Source: an uncultured Spirochaetota bacterium
Lineage (GTDB): Bacteria; Spirochaetota; UBA4802; UBA5550
Length of the DNA: 64,000 nucleotides
Reading direction: 5' to 3'
NCBI GenBank assembly: GCA_937872225.1
Contig: CALMRZ010000064.1
Coordinates: 62,001 to 126,000 of the forward strand
Made by a program: the position numbers and the translations under genes
Part shown: piece after piece, positions 62,318-64,000 of the stretch
Layout: each line of letters begins with the position of its first letter
Numbering within the stretch: the first letter of the stretch is position 1
Notes under the pieces: model-generated
Told to the model about the DNA's origin: nothing
Databases searched by the model: none
Seen by the model: the letters and a program-made list of their open reading frames with translations, nothing else

Positions 62318-63381
62318 GTAATGATTATCCTCTGAATTGAACTGTTCCGCGCCTGCGCGACGACCGCCGCATCTGCGATGCCCGCGCCATGGAGCTCGGA
62401 CACCAAGGCTTCTGACGCCTTTTCTTCAACGGCGATGAGGAGCCCCCCTGACGTCTGGGGGTCAAAGAGGACATCAACGAGGTCTTGAGCCACGCCGGTG
62501 CCGGTTTCACAGAGGCTTCCAATAAAATCGCGGTTCCGATACATGCCGGCCGGAATCAGGCCGCCGGACGCCGCGTCCCGTGCCCCTGGCAGGACCGGCA
62601 CGCGCTCAGAATCAAGGATTATTTCCATCGCGTTCTTCCCCAGCATCTCCCGCAGGTGGCCGATCAGGCCGAAACCGGTCACGTCGGTGCAGGCGTGGAC
62701 CCCGTGGCCCCGCATGATGAGGGCAGCGGCACGATTCAGGGTGGTCATTGACCTGACGAAAGGTCCCATGGCCCCCTCTCCCGCCGATCCCGCCTTGAGG
62801 GCCGTGGCAATCAGGCCCGTTCCCAGAGGTTTGGTGAGGACAATGACATCGCCGTCCCGCAGGGTGTCGTTGCGCACCGCGCGGTCCGGACGAACAATGC
62901 CGGTAACGGCGAGGCCGTATTTGAATTCAGGGTCGTCCACGCTGTGGCCGCCCAGGAGCTGGGTCTCGGCCTCCGACAGCGCGGCAAGGCCGCCCTGGAG
63001 CACCTCCCTCAGGACGTCAAGGGAGAACTTTTTCGTCGGAAAGCAAACGATATTCAGCGCCGTTACGGGCCTGCCGCCCATGGCGTACACATCGGAAAGG
63101 CTGTTGCAGGCCGCGATCTTTCCGAACGTGAAGGGATCGTCGACAATGGGCGTAATGTAATCGACGGTCTGGACCAGCGCCTCCGATTCCGACAGGCGGT
63201 ACACGCCGGCGTCGTCGCTGGTGTCCGGTCCCACGATCACATTGCCGTCATATGTCAGCGGCAACCCCTTCATTACTTCCTGCAGGTCCACCGGACCTAT
63301 CTTGGCAGCTCAACCGGAACTCGTCACCGATTCGGTGAGGCGCAGGACGTTCAGCTTGCTGATGTCGCACGTGTCGCTCAT
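62314..63381 (-). CDS. selD: Selenide, water dikinase SelD containing an in-frame UGA (selenocysteine)
   Basis: 355 residues when the TGA at 63312-63310 is read as selenocysteine. The ATG at 63381 has AAGGAG seven bases upstream. The protein opens MSDTCDISKLNVLRLTESVT, then SSG-Sec24-AAKIGP, which matches the family's active-site SxGxxxK loop (Cys17 and Lys20 in Escherichia coli). After the UGA, VDLQEVMKGLPLTYDGN, DDAGVYRL, DYITPIVDDPFTFGKIAACNSLSDVYAMGG and the glycine-rich LLGGHSVDD, HACTDVTGFGL continue the usual SelD sequence, length and order. A start at 63291 after the TGA would remove the catalytic loop. SelD makes selenophosphate from selenide and ATP for selenocysteine or selenium cofactors. 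Confidence 0.92.
63285..63312 (-). promoter_or_regulatory. SECIS-like hairpin after the selD UGA
   Basis: Reading the mRNA (minus strand): UGA (63312-63310), twelve bases, then GGUCC-GGU-GGACC (63297-63285) with the apical loop starting with G. Spacing of 11-13 bases and a G in the loop fit the bacterial SECIS consensus bound by SelB. Outer pairing of CUGC with GCAG around it adds to the stem. Confidence 0.75.
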
Positions 63382-63455
63382 CGTTGCTCCTTGTGTTAAT
63401 CACCCGCCCTCCCCCGTCAAGGGAGGGGGTGTTTCAAACAGATTGTTATGACGAA

Positions 63456-63680
63456 TTATTTCCAGGCCTCGATCCGGGCAAATTCCACGCCGCCCTTTTC
63501 GAGGACTTCCCTGACCCGGGGGATGTCGTCGCTTTTTATCCGCACGCAGTATCCGCAATCCGAGCTCAAATAGCGGGGTATGGGGACCATCTTCCTCTCG
63601 ATCCCCGCCTTCTTGAGGAGCCGCGCCGTCCATATCGACGATGTCGCCGAATAGAACAGGATTACGGAAAAGGCGTTCAC
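63456..63680 (-). CDS. DUF3343 putative selenium/sulfur carrier protein
   Basis: 74 residues. It starts with GTG (63680-63678), overlapping the TGA of the upstream aminotransferase (GTGA), so it is translationally coupled. The pattern VILFYSATSSIWTARLLKKAG and PRYLSSDCGYCVRI matches DUF3343, a small family seen beside selD and class V aminotransferases and proposed to carry Se or S. The two Cys in CGYC are candidate carriers. A hairpin with CCCTCCC/GGGAGGG lies in the 74-base gap before selD. Confidence 0.85.
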   Translation of the reverse strand: MNAFSVILFYSATSSIWTARLLKKAGIERKMVPIPRYLSSDCGYCVRIKSDDIPRVREVLEKGGVEFARIEAWK

Positions 63681-64000
63681 CCGGCCTCCTTCATCGCGCT
63701 GATCTCCTCAAGGGCGCTGATCGCATAATCGATTTCATCTTTCGTATTGAAAACGCCGAAGCTGAAACGCACCGCGCCCTCCGGAAAGGTCCCCATCGTC
63801 CGGTGGGCCATGGGCGCGCAGTGAAGGCCCGCGCGGCACATGATGTTATACCGGTCCGACAGGTGATAGGCCACGTCCGACGGCTCCATGCCTTCGATAT
63901 TGAAGGATATGACGCCGGTCTCGACCAGGGACGCCGATGCCGGGGGATCAAAGCCCCGCACGCGCTCTTCCGCGCGGGCAAGGAAATAGGCCGCGAGATC
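63677..64000 (-). CDS. Class V aminotransferase (cysteine desulfurase-like), C-terminal fragment
   Basis: The gene enters from the right edge; the last 107 codons are visible. VETGVISFNIEGMEPSDVAYHLSDRY and MCRAGLHCAPMAHRTMG with RFSFGVFNTKDEIDYAISAL are the C-terminal signature of the NifS-like group (EF2568 type) often found next to selD and DUF3343. RAGLHCAP contains the Cys loop that supplies the catalytic thiol. It may deliver selenium or sulfur from cysteine or selenocysteine. Coupled to the DUF3343 gene by GTGA overlap. Confidence 0.9.
   Translation of the reverse strand, partial: DLAAYFLARAEERVRGFDPPASASLVETGVISFNIEGMEPSDVAYHLSDRYNIMCRAGLHCAPMAHRTMGTFPEGAVRFSFGVFNTKDEIDYAISALEEISAMKEAG

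Noticed and set aside
62314-63291. selD starting after the TGA at a GTG codon
   Set aside because: It would delete the active-site loop that is plainly encoded upstream; the TGA is read as selenocysteine.
1-64000. CRISPR array, tRNA, rRNA or prophage
   Set aside because: No regularly spaced direct repeats, no GGTTCGA-type T-loop in a cloverleaf context, and no phage structural genes were seen on reading both strands.

Overview
The window is a GC-rich, gene-dense stretch of a bacterial chromosome from a Gram-negative organism. It encodes lipoproteins, outer-membrane barrels and an OmpA-type protein. It is also rich in signalling genes: a 7TM/histidine kinase/receiver/PP2C hybrid, two membrane chemoreceptors with unusual polytopic N-termini, a second membrane PP2C phosphatase, three GGDEF proteins and an RsbR-like protein. 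This mix, together with an anaerobic-type BadF/HgdC activase and a selenium operon, fits a spirochaete-like (Leptospirales-like) or deltaproteobacteria-like anaerobe or facultative anaerobe. The phylum call is inference. I saw no rRNA, tRNA, CRISPR or prophage.

Layout. 1-8.7 kb: edge-truncated secreted protein, sensor/phosphatase hybrid, chemoreceptor, a frameshifted membrane gene, response regulator-GGDEF, bioY and htpX. 8.8-18.3 kb: four-Cys small protein, crotonase, membrane protein, CDF transporter, an operon of an unknown gene, srkA and a five-Cys mini-protein, a TetR regulator behind a palindromic operator, and two lipid-linked-sugar glycosyltransferases. 18.4-30.7 kb: 1415-residue CoA-dehydratase activase, second chemoreceptor, acyl-CoA ligase, membrane PP2C, LEA lipoprotein, sirtuin. 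31-34.3 kb: outer-membrane protein, a REP-type tyrosine transposase and a cluster of GGGGTCAGAGC copies running into a U32 protease gene. 35-38.8 kb: hisS, an acetyltransferase, an RsmG-SpoU fusion and apt. 39-50.6 kb: porin, HtrA, an envelope TPR/fibronectin pair, rel, maf, small HAMP-like and YlbF genes, M29 aminopeptidase, Smr protein. 50.8-54.1 kb: molybdopterin oxidoreductase and ssb. 54.2-61.6 kb: cyclic-nucleotide/GGDEF/DHH genes, an RsbR-like gene, OmpA and a double cyclic-nucleotide-binding glucoamylase-like protein. 61.7-64 kb: a selenium operon.

The most notable content is at the right end. The selD reading frame continues upstream through an in-frame TGA that sits exactly at the active-site Cys/Sec position and is followed by a SECIS-like hairpin, so SelD is itself a selenoprotein. 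It lies between a class V aminotransferase plus DUF3343 gene and a translationally coupled dedA. Also notable are the CNB-CNB-GH15 fusion coupled to an OmpA protein, the compact CNB-GGDEF/CNB-GGDEF/DHH operon, the RsmG-SpoU fusion, and several families of structured intergenic repeats, one of which shows a compensatory base-pair change between its two copies.
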